Of a DNA stretch of 59,651 nucleotides, positions 42,901-51,488 are shown piece by piece. The position numbers were made by a program, and so were the translations under genes. A model generated the notes under the pieces. It was given only the letters and a program-made list of their open reading frames with translations, was not told the DNA's origin and ran no database searches. The stretch comes from Cyanobacteria bacterium REEB446. Lineage in GTDB: Bacteria; Cyanobacteriota; Vampirovibrionia; LMEP-6097. Positions within the stretch are counted from its first letter, which is position 1. Every line of letters starts with the position of its first letter. The stretch is from NCBI GenBank assembly GCA_018970325.1, contig JAGWWP010000008.1:1-59651 (forward strand), read 5' to 3'.

Positions 42901-43578
42901 AGAAAAACGTGGGTGAATGGTGAGGGTTTCTACTTTCTGGATAGATCTCTGTGAATGAACTGAAAAAGTTCTGATACTTTCTATATCATCGCCGAAAAAT
43001 TCTATACGTGTAGGCTCACCCTGTAGTGGATAAATATCTAGAATATCTCCTCTGTGACTGAACTGACCGCGGTTTTCCACCATAAACTGCTTAGAATAAC
43101 CCAGCTTTATCAGTCTGCGAGCGATTTCCAGTGGATCAGTTTTAAGCTTTGGATTTATGATCAGAGAGTTCTTTTCTAGTAAAGCCTTCTCTATATACAT
43201 CTGTGTAAAGGCTTTAAAAGTAATTACTGTAAGGGATTTACTATCTTTTTCTTGCCATTTAGAAAAAACCTGATACTGTGAACTCGTTACAGAAACATCT
43301 GAATTTATCTGATCATAAGGTGAAATTTCCTGACACGGGAAATTACTTACTGAAAAGCTTTCACCAAGTAGGTTTTTAATTTCTCTATAGTAAGTAAGAG
43401 CTTCATGGTGATTATTGACGATAAATATCAGGTGCTTATTTAGGCGTTTGAAAATATTAGCGAGTATAAAGCTTTTCGCAGAGTTAGTTAGACCATGTAC
43501 TATAAGTTCATTCTTACTGGTCAGCTCATGATAAAGAGTATTAAAATTATTATCTTTTTGAATTAAATCTAAGAGCAA
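40000..43578 (-). CDS. mfd: Transcription-repair coupling factor
   Basis: Mfd removes RNA polymerase stalled at DNA damage and recruits UvrA. The 1,192-residue protein has the normal length and order: a UvrB-like module in the first 350 residues (RGQFSHRGDILDIYP), the CarD-like polymerase-interaction domain (DYVIHFKHGLGIYRGTEII) near 530, and a RecG-like translocase with GDAGFGKTEV (motif I), DEEQRFGVSHKEK (motif II), SATPIPRTLH, and the C-terminal TRCF domain (DMEIRGVGNVFGGEQHG precedes it). The start is TTG 43578, because the only upstream ATG in range is followed by a stop. It is the third gene of an operon behind the AgxT-like and RNase J-like genes, with an 11-bp gap. Confidence 0.97.
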   Translation of the reverse strand: MLLDLIQKDNNFNTLYHELTSKNELIVHGLTNSAKSFILANIFKRLNKHLIFIVNNHHEALTYYREIKNLLGESFSVSNFPCQEISPYDQINSDVSVTSSQYQVFSKWQEKDSKSLTVITFKAFTQMYIEKALLEKNSLIINPKLKTDPLEIARRLIKLGYSKQFMVENRGQFSHRGDILDIYPLQGEPTRIEFFGDDIESIRTFSVHSQRSIQKVETLTIHPRFSIIRSEDDGLEQKILTRVKEYSASLEQETKEGLELSLASQIQENPDSTAPIKDALYWEGVEYYKSFLGQGSSSLFEYLPAKDQVHLIFDEWQDLLLQNEQWQEKIKEQYKDGVSLGKLIPIETNLFKDWKTVAEEIKAFPKRLYIQNVEELTNDSDSLSLEILSYPAERFASKVEDFTAFIKENVRADKKIVIFSEQPQRVIGILKEWDIQCLYLNSNQDLDDLPKSLVIVLRDGLEEGCKIPSFDLVILTDRELFGRSRQAVAKQKNQKTDKELEQEKQKRKNAYTDIADLNRDDYVIHFKHGLGIYRGTEIIELSGIGKQEYLAVEYAGEARVLIPVDQVNLLSRFDLAGDIKPKLSKLGGNEWTRTKKKVRKSVKKIAQDLVALYARRAQQTGHIYQPDTPWQLEMEDAFPYDETVDQLKAIVNVKSDMESEKLMDRLICGDAGFGKTEVIIRAIFKVIMEGKQVAVLVPTTVLAQQHFNVMRDRYAPYPIKMGLLSRFKSAKEQKETIRALKTGECDLVIGTHRLLQKDIQFKDLGLLIIDEEQRFGVSHKEKLKELRKDLDVISMSATPIPRTLHMSLSGIKDISLIATAPTNRLPVKTFVGEYKSSVVRNAILHEIERGGKIFFLHNRVETIQQLAFEISELVPEASVRVAHGQMKPQELEDTMFAFISSEFHVLVCTTIIETGLDISDANTIIINHANTFGLSQLYQLRGRVGRSDTQAYAYLLYNSAADISETARQRLKAIKELNNLGSGYQVALRDMEIRGVGNVFGGEQHGHMVAVGASLYFKMLSDAISEVKGEKSEMEEYENSCIIDMKISAFFPQTWIDDEHQRMNEYKRLSIIDNEEDLNNIIVEWSDRFGRLPPEAKNLIEISNIKLLANKKQIASISEEQGELKIFANLRLQKWLMVQRQLPPHVQSKTAFKPGSFGGAKNSQSYIVMKSAFMETEAKLEALKKILEIIEV

Positions 43579-43589
43579 GTTACATTTAC

Positions 43590-45425
43590 CTATATTTGAT
43601 TAGCGACGACGATTAACTCAGGTCTTTTACCAATCTGCTGTTTGATAACTTTATCCATTAAATTTTTGATAATGTTTTCACATTCATCTAATGTAGCAGA
43701 AGGCTTTCCTGTAAATAGATTCTCTACGGCTTCCGCTATAGGCTGAGTGTTAAACATGCAGAAAGCTCTCCATTCTTTGTTTTTAGAGAAAGTGCAAGCT
43801 TTAGCTGAAAACACTGGTCCTGAGACGATTTTTTTATTTTTATTTATAGAGAAGCTGATTATGACCACGCCTTCGCGGGAAATAACGTCTCGGGATTTAA
43901 TTATATGATCTTCTAATTCATAGTGATCTAAAGTGCTGTACAGCACTTCTTCATATTTAATCTGTTCTATGACTTTAACTATATTATTATCAGCGAACTC
44001 TACGAGATCTCCGTTATCTAAAATTAATATAGAACCAGGGTCAAAACCGGTTTCTACTGCTAATTTGGCATGTTTAACGAGCTGCCTCGTCTCGCCTAGA
44101 GCAGGGATGAAGTAGCGAGGCTTGACTACGTTAAACATGAATTTTAATTCTTCAGTTAAAGCATAGGATTCTACATGCACTGAAGCATTTTTACCACCGA
44201 TGATCTGAACATCTTTTAGAAAACACTGATCCGAGATTTGGGCCATGATGCGCACTGTGCCTGCTGGTAAGTCACCACTATTAATTACGACATCGCCTTC
44301 TCTTAAAATGAATTCTACGCTTTTATTGAAAGCTACTAATTCTAAGCCTTCTAGTGCTAGATCTTCTGCTGAGCTAGTGAGGATAAGTATTTCAGAGTCT
44401 TTATAGTTACCTATCTCACTAATACTAATAAGCAGCTCTTCATCGAAACTGAGAAGACCGCTCTCTCTACCAGCATTGATGGCTTTTCTGATATTTCTGT
44501 GTAGTAGAGCTACTTTCCTGTTAAATTCCTTAGCTAAATTCAAGAAAAACTGAATTCTAGTGAAATTTGAATCGTAGGTGTTAATCAGTATTCGCTTAGA
44601 ATTGTTCTGGGAGAATATTCGCTTAAAATTAGACACTAATTCTAATTCAGAAAGAGAGTAACCAGAAGTTTCTACATTCGTGGAGCAGCCGATGTATAGA
44701 TCTATTGCCTTGCCAAATTCAGTCTGGTTCGGCATAGCCGCAAGCATGCCAGCTATATCAGTTTTCTCGCCATAAAGAGGGGTTTGATCTATTTTAAAAC
44801 TGCCCGAATAAAAAATCTTTTTCTTATGAGCTTCTATCAGTAGTGCATAGTTATCAGCATTCGGGCTAGTTATAAAGAAAGGTCTAACAGTAAATGGCGC
44901 TAAATCTAAAGCCACACGGCTTTCTAGTTTATGCCAAGAAATTTTACTTACAGTGTCTGGATTTAATTCCAGTTTTACTAATTCTAAAGCGATCTGCGGA
45001 CCATAGACATTTTTAATTTCTAAGCTGCATATTAACTGGTGAGCTCCCCCGCAGTGACGATAGTTAGGAGAACTTAATATTAATGCTTTAATGCGATCTT
45101 TTTTATTTTTAAGATAGTTAAAATCAGCGATAGCATAGTCTATACCCGGATTATCATGACCATAATGTCTTAACCCTGCATCGATAATAATATATTCAGA
45201 GTTTTTAGGTTCCTTGTCATCGTATGACTCGAAGACGAACATGTTTTTACCAAGCTCATGTAAACCGCCGAGAGCCAGCATTCTCAGGGTTCTACCATCT
45301 CCACGTATAAACTCTCGTGCCATTTCATTTACAGAAGGTTTAGGTGCAAGTCCATTTTTGGCAAGAGGCTGTCTATCACTGTGATTAGCATTAGAAGGGT
45401 TATTAGGATATGTGTTATTAGGCAT
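43590..45425 (-). CDS. RNase J-like protein without metal-binding residues
   Basis: The 611-residue protein aligns over its full length with RNase J: LGGLHELGKNMFVFE near 52, IIIDAGLRHYGHDNPGID near 77, KPRYFIPALGETRQL near 435 and a C-terminal dimerisation region. Yet each metal-ligand site seems replaced. Motif HGHxDHIGG reads SPNYRHCGG, GDFKFDQTP reads GSFKIDQTP, DSTNAE reads CSTNVE, the HTSGHA loop reads HVESYA and IPIHGE reads IPALGE. The enzyme is therefore predicted to lack nuclease activity while the fold is kept. It may be a structural partner or regulator of an active RNase J elsewhere. It sits between the AgxT-like gene and mfd with gaps of 15 and 11 bp, so it is expressed with them. 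An N-terminal disordered extension of about 35 residues precedes the fold. Confidence 0.85.
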   Translation of the reverse strand: MPNNTYPNNPSNANHSDRQPLAKNGLAPKPSVNEMAREFIRGDGRTLRMLALGGLHELGKNMFVFESYDDKEPKNSEYIIIDAGLRHYGHDNPGIDYAIADFNYLKNKKDRIKALILSSPNYRHCGGAHQLICSLEIKNVYGPQIALELVKLELNPDTVSKISWHKLESRVALDLAPFTVRPFFITSPNADNYALLIEAHKKKIFYSGSFKIDQTPLYGEKTDIAGMLAAMPNQTEFGKAIDLYIGCSTNVETSGYSLSELELVSNFKRIFSQNNSKRILINTYDSNFTRIQFFLNLAKEFNRKVALLHRNIRKAINAGRESGLLSFDEELLISISEIGNYKDSEILILTSSAEDLALEGLELVAFNKSVEFILREGDVVINSGDLPAGTVRIMAQISDQCFLKDVQIIGGKNASVHVESYALTEELKFMFNVVKPRYFIPALGETRQLVKHAKLAVETGFDPGSILILDNGDLVEFADNNIVKVIEQIKYEEVLYSTLDHYELEDHIIKSRDVISREGVVIISFSINKNKKIVSGPVFSAKACTFSKNKEWRAFCMFNTQPIAEAVENLFTGKPSATLDECENIIKNLMDKVIKQQIGKRPELIVVANQI

Positions 45426-45440
45426 CTTTAAAATAAGATT

Positions 45441-46607
45441 TTAGGCTGGGCAGAGTTCACTTTCTTTAAGAATTTCTTGATACGCTTTAATGGCTGCTCC
45501 AGCATCGCATTTATGTCCTAGCTTAATCAGAACCGCTTCAAGAGCTGTTAAGCCCGTTAAAATATCTCTCTCTGAAACGAAACCAAGATGCCCCATTCTA
45601 AAAATTTTATCAAGGAGTTCTTTCTGACCGTTCGCTACTACTATATTCCAGTCGTTTTTAAAAGCTGCTCTAATAGCTGCTACCGCAATATTTTTTGGAG
45701 GATAAATAGCTGTAATCGCCGCAGAAGCAGTCTCATCTTCAGTAAGTAATTTAAGGTTAAGTGCTTTAATACCAGTTCTTAAAATATCTCTAAGACGCTT
45801 ATGCCTAGCCGTGATTTGATCTATACCCTCTGCCATCATCATATCTAAAGCTACATTCAGAGCTATTACTAGGCTTACGTTAGGCGTCCAAGGAGTAGTA
45901 TTGTCAGCTAAGGCTTTCTTTGCTTGATTCCAACAGAAATAATAACCAGGCTGCTTACATACAGCTTTAGCTGCCATCGCTTTATCTGAAACGAAAATAA
46001 AACTCAGACCTGGAGGAACCATAAAGCCTTTCTGTGAACCAGAAACTAAAACATCTATACCAAGCTCATCAGTATTCAGTTCCATGCAGCCAAGACTAGT
46101 AACGGCATCTACCATAACTAAAGCGCCATGCTCTTTTATTAATGGAATTAAAGCTTTTAAATTATTCGCTGTACCAGTAGAAGTCTCAGAGTGAGTTAAA
46201 GTTACAGCTTTAATTTTACGCTCCGTATCTGCCGCTAATTTAGCTTCTAAATCTTTAGGGTCTATAGCTTTCCCCATCTCTGCTTTAATGATCTCTAGAT
46301 CTGCACCATATAATTTAGCTATATCTGCGAATCTCTGTCCGAAAACCCCTATAACTAAGCTGAGAACTTTATCTCCCGCATTAATAGTATTAGAAATCGC
46401 GGCTTCCATAGCACCAGTGCCACTTGCAGTATAAATAAAAACGTCGTTTTGGGTTTTAGCCACAGCCTTAAGTTTTTCATTCACTGAAGAGAATATTTTA
46501 GAAAATTCTTTAGATCTATGCCCGATAGGATGCTTGGCTAGTGCTAAAAGCACAGACTCTGGTACTGGAGTGGGACCAGGTATCATTAAGAAGTCTTTAT
46601 CTTGCAT
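45441..46607 (-). CDS. Alanine-glyoxylate/serine-pyruvate aminotransferase family
   Basis: A class V PLP aminotransferase of 388 residues. It starts with the family signature MIPGPTPVPESVLLAL and GHRSKEFSKIF, followed by TASGTGAMEAAISN near 60, DAVTSLGCMELNTDELGIDV near 165 and the PLP lysine in SGSQKGFMVPPGL near 191. Members use alanine or serine and glyoxylate or pyruvate; in cyanobacteria this protein is a common single-copy gene. The exact substrates cannot be read from sequence. It is the first gene of a three-gene minus-strand operon. Confidence 0.88.
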   Translation of the reverse strand: MQDKDFLMIPGPTPVPESVLLALAKHPIGHRSKEFSKIFSSVNEKLKAVAKTQNDVFIYTASGTGAMEAAISNTINAGDKVLSLVIGVFGQRFADIAKLYGADLEIIKAEMGKAIDPKDLEAKLAADTERKIKAVTLTHSETSTGTANNLKALIPLIKEHGALVMVDAVTSLGCMELNTDELGIDVLVSGSQKGFMVPPGLSFIFVSDKAMAAKAVCKQPGYYFCWNQAKKALADNTTPWTPNVSLVIALNVALDMMMAEGIDQITARHKRLRDILRTGIKALNLKLLTEDETASAAITAIYPPKNIAVAAIRAAFKNDWNIVVANGQKELLDKIFRMGHLGFVSERDILTGLTALEAVLIKLGHKCDAGAAIKAYQEILKESELCPA

Positions 46608-46737
46608 AAATTTCTATTATAGCAGCAGCTTAATATATTAATCTGCACGCTTCATAACAAGTGCACTCGCATAATAATTAGTGCAAGCGTATCGCTTTTT
46701 TATAAATTTGCGAAGTGAAATCTTACGGCAATGTAAA

Positions 46738-47664
46738 ATGTTTTCAATGCTAAAAACTATAGATTTTGCACAAGAGTTAAGGATTAGGATAGCTGATCCG
46801 AGAATCTTTTTAAATGAGTTTTTCGGCTATATGTCTTTTATAACAGGTTTAGTGACAGCGCTTCTGCTTATTTTCAACTTCACTTTTGCTTATACTGTTT
46901 CTAATCAAATACTCTTACTCTCCTGCGCCCTGCAGAATCTTCCTTTACTAATGGTTTACATCCCTCAGCATCGAGTGCTGTTAACCACTGGCATTTTAGG
47001 GATTATAGTTACGAATTATTTCGCCACTAACCCTATCGGTAATGCTTTTAGAGAGGGGCTTTTCGTCGGTTTTATTAAAGTAGATTATAGCTATGAAGCT
47101 CTAGTAAAGTACCATCCTGAAAAATATAAACACGAAAAAGAGCTGTTAGGTGGTGGGAAGCTTTTAAAAAATTTACTTCCTTATTTAAGAGTTATTACAG
47201 AAGAAATCTTTAAGCGTTCATTAGAAATGCTGTCTTTAATAAAGGCAGGCAAGTGGAATGCTTTTATAGATGATGCTATTAGATCCCAGTTTTTTTCAAG
47301 CTTACTTAGAATAATTAGTGCTATGCCTTTATTTATTATTGCTGGCTTTGAAGTAGCTGCTTATTATGGATTATTTTTTAAAACCCTTGAATATGATTCT
47401 ATTGCAGCGATAGTAACGACTCTGTCGATCAGAGCTTTAGCTTTTTCTAGTTTTTTAGACGGACTTTCTAAAATCGCCTTCGGCTTTATGCGAGAGAGTT
47501 TTATGATGAAATTAGGTGGTGTAATATTCGCCTGCGCGCAGCTTTACCTAGTCTTTATGGGTGAAGATAGCCTCAGATTGGTTATACCTCTTTCTCTGTC
47601 AGGATTAGCAGCCTATCCGATAGTGGAAGGGGAAAGGCTTAGGAAGCTTGCGCTAGGGCGATGA
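46738..47664 (+). CDS. Integral membrane protein of unknown function
   Basis: About 308 residues from ATG 46738 (the frame is open further back to GTG 46681, but that stretch looks non-native). Hydrophobic segments appear at MSFITGLVTALLLIFNFTF, VLLTTGILGIIVTNYF, LLRIISAMPLFIIAGFEVAA and, at the end, three more around IAAIVTTLSIRALAF, GGVIFACAQLYLVF and VIPLSLSGLAAYP. Polar middle stretch 120-200 (YEALVKYHPEKYKHEKELLG) may face the cytoplasm. I do not recognise the family. It is transcribed away from the AgxT-like operon. Confidence 0.7.
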   Translation: MFSMLKTIDFAQELRIRIADPRIFLNEFFGYMSFITGLVTALLLIFNFTFAYTVSNQILLLSCALQNLPLLMVYIPQHRVLLTTGILGIIVTNYFATNPIGNAFREGLFVGFIKVDYSYEALVKYHPEKYKHEKELLGGGKLLKNLLPYLRVITEEIFKRSLEMLSLIKAGKWNAFIDDAIRSQFFSSLLRIISAMPLFIIAGFEVAAYYGLFFKTLEYDSIAAIVTTLSIRALAFSSFLDGLSKIAFGFMRESFMMKLGGVIFACAQLYLVFMGEDSLRLVIPLSLSGLAAYPIVEGERLRKLALGR

Positions 47665-47682
47665 TTGTAAATTACTTTAACT

Positions 47683-47937
47683 CTAATTGTCTAGAAGGGT
47701 TAACATTCTTACGGCATTTCTCCGATCTTCTGGTGTCGCTTTGTTATTGTTGATCATGTCCCCAACAATTTTGTGTTGAACCTCTTGTTTTAGAACCTGA
47801 TCACTTGTAGGTTCTGGTTTATTTTTAAGAACAGCTTCACGATCCTTGTTGAACTCGACATTATGGGTCGCACCAAAAGCTTTCTGAGCGTATGAAGCTG
47901 CCTTAGTTTGTTCTATTGGTACTGATGGGCTTGACAT
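47683..47937 (-). CDS. Small hydrophilic protein
   Basis: An 84-residue soluble protein without recognisable domain, rich in K, N and A (KAASYAQKAFGATHNVEF; the end reads PEDRRNAVRMLTLLDN). A perfect ribosome site AGGAGG stands 6-7 bases before ATG 47937, which strongly supports translation. It has no membrane segment or signal peptide. It lies between the membrane protein gene and the FlhA/SctV gene, with 223 bp upstream in which I see no other gene. Confidence 0.65.
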   Translation of the reverse strand: MSSPSVPIEQTKAASYAQKAFGATHNVEFNKDREAVLKNKPEPTSDQVLKQEVQHKIVGDMINNNKATPEDRRNAVRMLTLLDN

Positions 47938-48160
47938 TATTTTCCTCCTGCGAACTTAATCACTTATCTTGAATATGATAATAACAAGAAATCTAGAAGA
48001 GGATACTGTCCCAGTAAAGCTTTCATCTTGATTTAAAAGTTTAGATTCTTTTTAATCTTTAACATTTCTTTTGTTTATTATTTTATTCTGCTCGTGCTAT
48101 TTAGAGTCAGATAATACTAATTTCATTTACTCGATGAGAGCTTCTATTGGAAAGAAATTC

Positions 48161-50266
48161 TTAACCGCCCACAGCTGGTACATCCATTTCAGTACCGACT
48201 GTCTCCATGACCTGAATATTAAAATCAGATGAAAGTTCGGCGTAGCTAAGTATGTGTACGTGTGAATCGAACTGTTCTATTAATCTAAATAGGGGTAAAC
48301 GCAGTGAGGGACCGCAGATTAATACTGGTCTTCTTTCCGCTTGTTCTAGAATACGCCTAGAGGCATGAGAAATCATGGTTACTAAATTCTGTATCTGCTT
48401 AGGATCTAATATTAGAACTGTCGCATCATCGACTTTCTGTAGAGCTTGCTCTAGTTTGTTTTCCCAGCTAGGATGGAAGGCCATGGCTGGCAGCTGCCTA
48501 TCTGGTGTGGCAAACTCTAAGCAGATCTGCCTGCCGAGTGTGACTCTAAGTTTCTCTGAAAGTGCGTCTGGATCTTTAATGGAGACGCTTAAATCTTCAA
48601 GTTTTTCTAGAATATAGTGAATATCTCGGATAGAGACTCTTTCCTTAAGTAAATTAACGAAGACTCTTCTTAAATCACCTAAAGAAATAGCACCGGGTAC
48701 TAAATTGTCGACTAACTGTTCATCAGTATGCTTAACTTGGTCAAGAACTCTTCTTACATCAGATTTTTCAAGCAGGTCATCTATATTACGCCTGACGACT
48801 TCAGCTAGGTGAGCGGTTATTACCCTTACGGCTGGTGCTGCTGGCTTATCCCAGTCTATCTGTTCTAAATAATCAGGGTCTACCCAGTAAGCTCCTTCTT
48901 GTAAAGCTGGTTCCCAGCCTTGAATAGAGCCAGGTGGTGGCTCAGAATAAATATTATCCCAGTCTTCACGCAGGATAAGCATTTTATCTGGATAAATCTC
49001 AGCACTAGCTACTGTCGTATCACGTATGATAATCCTGTATTCATTTGCAGATAAACTTGGTGCATCCATTATCCTTACAGAAGGCAGTATGTAACCTAAG
49101 TTTAAAGTAAGCTGGTGTCTTAAACTTGCTACCTCTGGCACGAGAGTACCATTCTTAGCGGGGTCTGCGATGTCTAGTAAATCAGCACCTACCCAGATAG
49201 CTAATTTATCTACTTCTAATAAAGAGTACATCATCTCTGGAGTTGCACGTGGCGCACCACTTTGATCGACATTTTCATTAAGCTCAACGCTAGTATCTAC
49301 GTCATCATCTTCATCAGGCTTCTCAAGTTTCTTCGCAAAATTATAAGAAAGATATGCAAGAACACCGGCCATGATGAACATCGAAATCTTAGGCATACCA
49401 GGTAGAATCCCGAGTATAACGAGTAGCGCAGAGCCGATAGCAAAAGCACTTGGTTTTTTCATTAACTGATTCGCTAAATCCTGACCAAAGGAATCAGCGT
49501 TAGAACCAGCACGGGTAACGATAATACCTGTTGCAATAGAAAGGATAAGAGCAGGAATGGTAGCAGAGATCGCATCACCGATGGTTAAGATGATGTATTT
49601 TTGAGCTGCTTCCTCGAAGCCTAAGCCCTTCTGCATCATGCCGATGGATAAACCCGCTACTACGTTAATAATAGTGATGATAATACTTGCCATCGAATCA
49701 CCTTTAACAAACTTAGAAGCACCATCCATAGATCCGAAGAAAGCTGATTCGCGCTCTACGTCTCTACGTTTTTCTTTGGCTTGTTCACTAGTAATGAGAC
49801 CTGCGTTAAAATCGGCATCTATGCTCATCTGTTTACCAGGCATCGCATCTAAAGTGAATCTAGCTGATACCTCTGCGACACGTTCAGCACCTTTCGTAAT
49901 AACCATGAAGTTAACTACCGTAATAATGACGAAGATAATTACCCCGACGACTATATTACCGCCAGCTACGAATAAGCCCATCGCTTCGATTAACTCTCCA
50001 GCATCACCATGTAAAAGAATAGATCTAGTACTTGAAATATTCAGTGATAGGCGAAACATCGTAGTTAAAAGTAGAAAAGTTGGTAAACTCGCGAAGTCTA
50101 AAGGTTTTGAAATATATAGTGAAATCCCTATCGCAAGTACTGAAAATGTAATATTTAAAGAGATAAGAATATCTAAAAGAATGGGCGGCAAAGGGATAAT
50201 AATAATCAGGATAATCCCGAAGATTACCAAACCGACCAGTATTTCACTGATGTTGAATTTACCCAT
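48161..50266 (-). CDS. FlhA/SctV-family type III export gate protein
   Basis: The 701-residue protein is an FHIPEP family member. It has eight or so membrane helices in the first 340 residues and a cytoplasmic C-terminal domain that docks substrates. The hallmark stretch around 110-165 includes VITKGAERVAEVSARFTLDA, MPGKQMSIDADFNAGLI and DGASKFVKGDSMAS. LPTFLLLTTMFRLSLNISST near 60 is also diagnostic. It forms the export-gate ring of either the flagellum (FlhA) or an injectisome (SctV), and the sequence does not decide. No flhB, fliPQR or sct gene is present in the window, which is unusual because these genes tend to cluster. The intergenic region to secF (163 bp) holds two copies of atagcagcatt, 52 bp apart, with no clear promoter. 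Confidence 0.92.
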   Translation of the reverse strand: MGKFNISEILVGLVIFGIILIIIIPLPPILLDILISLNITFSVLAIGISLYISKPLDFASLPTFLLLTTMFRLSLNISSTRSILLHGDAGELIEAMGLFVAGGNIVVGVIIFVIITVVNFMVITKGAERVAEVSARFTLDAMPGKQMSIDADFNAGLITSEQAKEKRRDVERESAFFGSMDGASKFVKGDSMASIIITIINVVAGLSIGMMQKGLGFEEAAQKYIILTIGDAISATIPALILSIATGIIVTRAGSNADSFGQDLANQLMKKPSAFAIGSALLVILGILPGMPKISMFIMAGVLAYLSYNFAKKLEKPDEDDDVDTSVELNENVDQSGAPRATPEMMYSLLEVDKLAIWVGADLLDIADPAKNGTLVPEVASLRHQLTLNLGYILPSVRIMDAPSLSANEYRIIIRDTTVASAEIYPDKMLILREDWDNIYSEPPPGSIQGWEPALQEGAYWVDPDYLEQIDWDKPAAPAVRVITAHLAEVVRRNIDDLLEKSDVRRVLDQVKHTDEQLVDNLVPGAISLGDLRRVFVNLLKERVSIRDIHYILEKLEDLSVSIKDPDALSEKLRVTLGRQICLEFATPDRQLPAMAFHPSWENKLEQALQKVDDATVLILDPKQIQNLVTMISHASRRILEQAERRPVLICGPSLRLPLFRLIEQFDSHVHILSYAELSSDFNIQVMETVGTEMDVPAVGG

Positions 50267-50430
50267 TCTTTGAATCTGTATTCACTTGTGTACTAAATGT
50301 GTTCCCATCTTATGGGGAATAGCAGCATTTTAATACCCAAGAATCCACTAAATAACGCAAAATAGCAGCATTATTAAGTGCCTCCTTCATATAAGTAAAT
50401 ATATGCTATCCTCTATGATTTGGTTAAGAA

Positions 50431-51339
50431 ATGAAACTTGAGATAATAAAAAATTCCAAAATCTGGTTTATCCTATCAGGATCACTGATATTAACTAGTT
50501 TTATCTTTATAATTTTCTCCTTCGCTAAATTTTCCAGTCCTGTAAAACTAGGTTTAGATTTTACGGGTGGCAGTAAGATCGAATATGTTTTTCAAACAAA
50601 AACACTTAAAGATCAAAATATTTCATCTGAATCTATTCAGCAAGTTTTAAGTGAAGTTGGCTTAAATAATAGTACTGTTCAAGTCGCTCCCCAAAAAGAA
50701 GTCATTGAGTTGATTCTGCGTACTAAAGCCGTTTCTGATGATCCAGTGCTAGATAAATTTAACCATCTTCTAGAAGTTAAATTCGGAGTTTTTTCTATTA
50801 ATTCAATAGAAACAGTAAGCCCAATTATCGGACCAGAATTATTTTCAAGCGCTATAACCTCTCTCATCATTACTATCTTAGGTATAGTCATTTATATTTC
50901 GACTAGATTTACAAGAGATTATGCTTTTTCTGCGATTATCGCTCTAATACATGATGTATTTATCGCAGTTGGTTTATTTGCCTTTCTTGGTATATTCTTT
51001 GGAATTGAGGTAGATAGTTTATTTATTACTGCCTTATTAACTATTTTTGGATTTTCTGTCCACGATACTATCGTGGTTTTCGATAGAATACGTGAAAATC
51101 AGAAACTACAGAGTAAAGCTTTTGATTTTGTTGCAGTTACAGAACTTAGCATTAATCAAGTTTTCCAGAGAAGTTTAAACACTTCTTTAACGGTACTTAC
51201 AGTGCTTGCTGTGCTGTTTTTCTTTGGTGGCTCTAGTACGACTCTTTTTGCAGGAGCTTTGTTCTTTGGGCTATTTATAGGTACTTACAGCAGTCTTTTC
51301 GTGGCGAGTCCTATTCTAGTTAAGCTTAAAAACAGGTAA
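50431..51339 (+). CDS. secF: Protein translocase subunit SecF
   Basis: SecF, with SecD, uses the proton gradient to help pull exported proteins through SecYEG. The 302-residue protein has the normal six-helix layout: an N-terminal helix (IWFILSGSLILTSFIFIIFS), the periplasmic domain opening with LGLDFTGGSKIEYVF, and five C-terminal helices containing ALIHDVFIAVGLF, FGFSVHDTIVVFDRIREN and RSLNTSLTVLTVLAVLFFFG. secD is not next to it, although the two are usually adjacent or fused, so it must lie elsewhere. The start ATG 50431 has no strong ribosome site. Confidence 0.95.
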   Translation: MKLEIIKNSKIWFILSGSLILTSFIFIIFSFAKFSSPVKLGLDFTGGSKIEYVFQTKTLKDQNISSESIQQVLSEVGLNNSTVQVAPQKEVIELILRTKAVSDDPVLDKFNHLLEVKFGVFSINSIETVSPIIGPELFSSAITSLIITILGIVIYISTRFTRDYAFSAIIALIHDVFIAVGLFAFLGIFFGIEVDSLFITALLTIFGFSVHDTIVVFDRIRENQKLQSKAFDFVAVTELSINQVFQRSLNTSLTVLTVLAVLFFFGGSSTTLFAGALFFGLFIGTYSSLFVASPILVKLKNR

Positions 51340-51365
51340 ATTTTTAAATATCGAGCATAGGTCTT

Positions 51366-51420
51366 GGTACTGTTGTCGAACGTGCTGTAACGCAGAAAAT
51401 GAACTTGTGCAGCGGTCTCC
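51366..51420 (+). repeat. Dispersed element, intergenic copy
   Basis: A shortened copy between secF and a terminator: the left end ggtactgttgtcgaac (51366-51381) is followed by acgcagaaaatgaactt and the right end gcagcggtctcc. It matches both ends of the 121-bp element with the middle missing, and is not translated. Confidence 0.6.
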
Positions 51421-51427
51421 AGCACAT

Positions 51428-51461
51428 AAAAAAAACGAGGTAAAACTCTCGTCCTACCTCG
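51428..51461 (-). terminator. Rho-independent terminator
   Basis: On the minus strand, stem cgaggta/tacctcg (7 bp, 51461-51455 with 51442-51436) is followed by eight T. It ends transcription of the ribbon-helix-helix gene at 51489. Confidence 0.8.
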
Positions 51462-51488
51462 GTTAAAATCATCCCTCAGATAAAATGT

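Noticed and set aside
49638-50273. Antisense open frame of 211 codons
   Set aside because: Opposite the membrane part of the FlhA/SctV gene; composition reflects the complementary strand of hydrophobic codons.
50318-50376. Repeated atagcagcatt before secF as operator
   Set aside because: Two copies 52 bp apart with no dyad symmetry or promoter boxes; too weak to call.
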